From assembly GCA_037013495.1 (NCBI GenBank), contig CM072810.1:71842449-71906448 (forward strand): a DNA stretch of 64,000 bases, given 5' to 3'. The stretch is from Hippophae tibetana. Its lineage: Eukaryota; Streptophyta; Magnoliopsida; Rosales; Elaeagnaceae. Each line of letters opens with the position of its first letter. Positions within the stretch are counted from its first letter, which is position 1. The notes below the pieces were generated by a model that was not told the DNA's origin, made no database searches, and worked only from the letters and a program-made list of their open reading frames with translations. A program made the translations under genes and the position numbers. Below are positions 61,801-64,000 of this stretch, piece by piece.

Positions 61801-64000
61801 GGAATTGTGATTTAACAAATGTTCTTTTTTTAATATTGTAAACAGTAGAACCCATCTTCTTTTTCCCTACAATTTATTTTATGAAGAACAAAGATTGATT
61901 GAGTGTAGAAATAAAGATTAAGACTAAGAGACGAAGATTTAAAAATGAACTACGAAATTAAATGCACACACGAAATCAACATCATTAAGTCCCTAAAACC
62001 CCAACCTTTTGACGCCAAAAAAAAAATCACTCCCTTTGATGTGTGGAATACAATCATTCCATCAAGAACACTTGGAAGAAAAGTACAAAGTTTGGATAAA
62101 AATATTTTCATTAATTATACTACTTCTCCCTCCATAAAAATGTTGTTGTTTTCTTATCTAAGAAACAAAACCCTACCCGTTATGCAACCTTAGTGGGGAT
62201 ATTTAGTTGTGACATGTGCTTAATCAATCCGTAAATAAGAAAAGCATAAAAATACGTATGATAAATAAGGCAAATTAAATTGCACAATTCAGTAGAAACA
62301 AAATCGCTAAACATAAGAGGTTCATAATTAAATAAAACAGAACTAATTGCTTCCCCAATTAATCTTTCAATTTGAAATTCCAAATCCATCCCTTGTGAGG
62401 GATCATGAGAATCTTTGTTTGATCTATAGAATATTTGCTAGATATTGAGAACATTAGAATTTTTTTAAACACACTCTTGGTTAGGAACTGAGTCGCTCTT
62501 ACGGTGGCATTGAAAAAAAACAAAAGTAAAAAAAAATGGAATATGTGCGACGGAAATTTTAAACGCTCGGTAGGTGATGTAAACGGTGTAATTTGGTTTC
62601 AAAAAAATATATTCTTCGGAATCCAAACTCTGATTATACGAATCTTTACATGCTTCGATATTATATATTATATTAAAAGTTCCGCCACCCGAGTCAAAAG
62701 TAATAGCCGTGTAAAATTGGAATTGTGATTTAACAAATGTTATTTTTTTAATATTGTAAACAGTAGAACCCATCTTCTTTTTCCCTACAATTTATTTTAT
62801 GAAGAACAAAGATTGATTGAGTGTAGAAATAAAGATTAAGACTAAGAGACGAAGATTTAAAAACGAACTACGAAATTAAATCCACACACGAAATCAACAT
62901 CATTAAGTCCCTAAAACCCCAACCTTTTGACGCCAAAAAAAAAAATCACTCCCTTTGATGTGTGGAATACAATCATTCCATCAAGAACACTTGGAAGAAA
63001 AGTACAAAGCTTGGTTAAAAATATTTTCATTAATTATACTACTTCTCCCTCCATAAAAATGTTATTGTTTTCTTATCTAAGAAACAAAACCCTACCCGTT
63101 ATGCAACCTTAGTGGGGATATTTAGTTGTGACATGTGCTTAATCAATCCGTAAATAAGAAAAGCATAAAAATACGTATGATAAATAAGACAAATTAAATT
63201 GCACAATTCAGTAGAAACAAAATCGCTAAACATAAGAGGTTCATAATTAAATAAAACAGAACTAATTGCTTCCCCAATTAATCTTTCAATTTGAAATTCC
63301 AAATCCATCCCTTGTGAGGGATCATGAGAATCTTTGTTTGATCTATAGAATATTTGCTAGATATTGAGAACATTAGAATTTTTTTACACACACTCTTGGT
63401 TAGGAACTGAGTCGCTCTTACGGTGGCATTGAAAAAAAACAAAAGTAAAAAAAAATGGAATATGTGCGACGGAAATTTTAAACGCTCGGTAGGTGATGTA
63501 AACGGTGTAATTTGGTTTCAAAAAAATATATTCTTCGGAATCCAAACTCTGATTATACGAATCTTTACATGCTTCGATATTATATATTATATTAAAAGTT
63601 CCGCCACCCGAGTCAAAAGTAATAGCCGTGTAAAATTGGAATTGTGATTTAACAAATGTTATTTTTTTAATATTGTAAACAGTAGAACCCATCTTCTTTT
63701 TCCCTACAATTTATTTTATGAAGAACAAAGATTGATTGAGTGTAGAAATAAAGATTAAGACTAAGAGACGAAGATTTAAAAACGAACTACGAAATTAAAT
63801 CCACACACGAAATCAACATCATTAAGTCCCTAAAACCCCAACCTTTTGACGCAAAAAAAAAAGATCACTCCCTTTGATGTGTGGAATACAATCATTCCAT
63901 CAAGAACACTTGGAATAAAAGTACAAAGCTTGGTAAAAAATATTTTCATTAATTATACTACTTCTTCCTCCATAAAAATGATGTTGTTTTCTTATATAAG
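58871..64000 (+). repeat. Block 14: terminal dimer copy (1,835-1,836 bp) followed by a monomer copy (919 bp)
   Basis: About 59,215-61,050 repeats at about 61,051-62,890. Both carry AAGAAAACTTGG, CCTTATGGGGATATT, GGATCTTGAGAATC, CCAAACATTGATTATACG, TTTGGATAAAAATATT and AATCCATCCCTTGTGAGGG. Visible differences are one A in an A tract (11 As at about 60,181, 10 at about 62,017) and two changes in monomer 67. From about 62,180 on, monomers 69 and 70 are close single-monomer copies. The last copy runs off the window end in mid-monomer. Confidence 0.88.

Larger units (their letters stand above)
1..64000 (+). repeat. Satellite DNA array, ~919-bp monomer, ~69.7 head-to-tail copies
   Basis: The same approximately 919-bp sequence recurs without interruption from the first to the last base, always in the same orientation. 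Taking the conserved ATG that follows the A-rich stretch as position 1 of each monomer, the anchors are 66, 988, 1907, 2828, 3747, 4667, 5587, 6506, 7425, 8343, 9262, 10180, 11098, 12017, 12937, 13855, 14775, 15693, 16613, 17532, 18452, 19370, 20290, 21208, 22126, 23044, 23965, 24886, 25805, 26724, 27643, 28562, 29480, 30400, 31318, 32237, 33155, 34073, 34991, 35909, 36829, 37748, 38668, 39587, 40507, 41424, 42342, 43260, 44181, 45101, 46022, 46940, 47860, 48781, 49699, 50617, 51538, 52457, 53376, 54295, 55212, 56121, 57036, 57953, 58871, 59789, 60708, 61625, 62543 and 63462. Monomers are numbered 1-70 in this order below, and 'n.5' means the second half of monomer n. Divergence is mostly scattered substitutions and one-base changes in A/T tracts. 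I recognise no named satellite family. A eukaryotic, probably plant, nuclear origin is inferred from AT-richness and telomere-like motifs. Confidence 0.98.

Noticed and set aside
66-63692. More than 200 short open reading frames on both strands as candidate genes
   Set aside because: They recur at the monomer period, lie on both strands of the same DNA, many need a TTG start (for example those at 450, 7,317 and 45,160), variants are mostly amino-acid changing, and none shows a known domain.
1-64000. CRISPR array
   Set aside because: The repeated unit is the entire 919-bp segment. There are no short repeats separated by unique spacers and no associated genes.
1-64000. Ribosomal or 5S RNA gene cluster
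   Set aside because: No conserved rRNA sequence or 5S internal control region is recognisable, and the unit is too AT-rich throughout.
1-64000. Retrotransposon or DNA transposon origin or insertion
   Set aside because: No reverse transcriptase, integrase or transposase motif, no long terminal repeats or terminal inverted repeats, and no target-site duplications were found. The spacing is unbroken.

Overview
The whole 64 kb window is one uninterrupted tandem satellite array. A monomer of about 919 bp (917-922 bp in nearly all copies) is repeated head to tail on the same strand about 69.7 times, and I found no unique sequence anywhere. The window starts and ends inside a monomer, so neither edge of the array is present. 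Counting from a conserved ATG in each monomer (degenerate in some copies), there are 70 anchors from 66 to 63,462, which gives a mean spacing of 918.8 bp.

The sequence looks like nuclear heterochromatic DNA of a eukaryote, probably a land plant. It is strongly AT-rich (about 70% A+T by eye), has long A and T tracts, shows no convincing gene, and carries two short motifs per monomer that resemble the Arabidopsis-type telomere repeat (CCCTAAA). The plant assignment is an inference. I do not recognise the satellite family by name.

Layout, left to right. At 1-25 kb lies a left subfamily built from two monomer types, here called alpha and beta. It contains a dimer duplication (about 400-4,080), a trimer duplication (about 8,010-12,050), a dimer array with a tetramer superstructure (about 12,740-21,180, offset 3,677 bp) and a single-monomer duplication (about 21.5-23.2 kb). 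At 25-44 kb lies a middle subfamily marked by linked substitutions, with monomer-level, trimer and six-monomer-distance duplications and a second dimer array (about 35.9-42.96 kb). At 44-64 kb lies a right subfamily, with a near-identical monomer triplication (about 48.8-51 kb), exchanges over 5, 7 and 8 monomers, the shortest monomer (909 bp, 55,212-56,120) and a terminal dimer/monomer amplification (59.2-64 kb).

Every monomer contains short open reading frames on both strands, including a 61-codon plus-strand frame and an approximately 83-codon minus-strand frame. They recur because the monomers are nearly identical. They are broken by stops, start losses and frameshifts in several copies, most of their variants change the amino acid, and none resembles a family I know. 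I therefore treat the window as non-coding satellite DNA. Its interest lies in the nested repeat structure and the record of unequal exchange and conversion it preserves.
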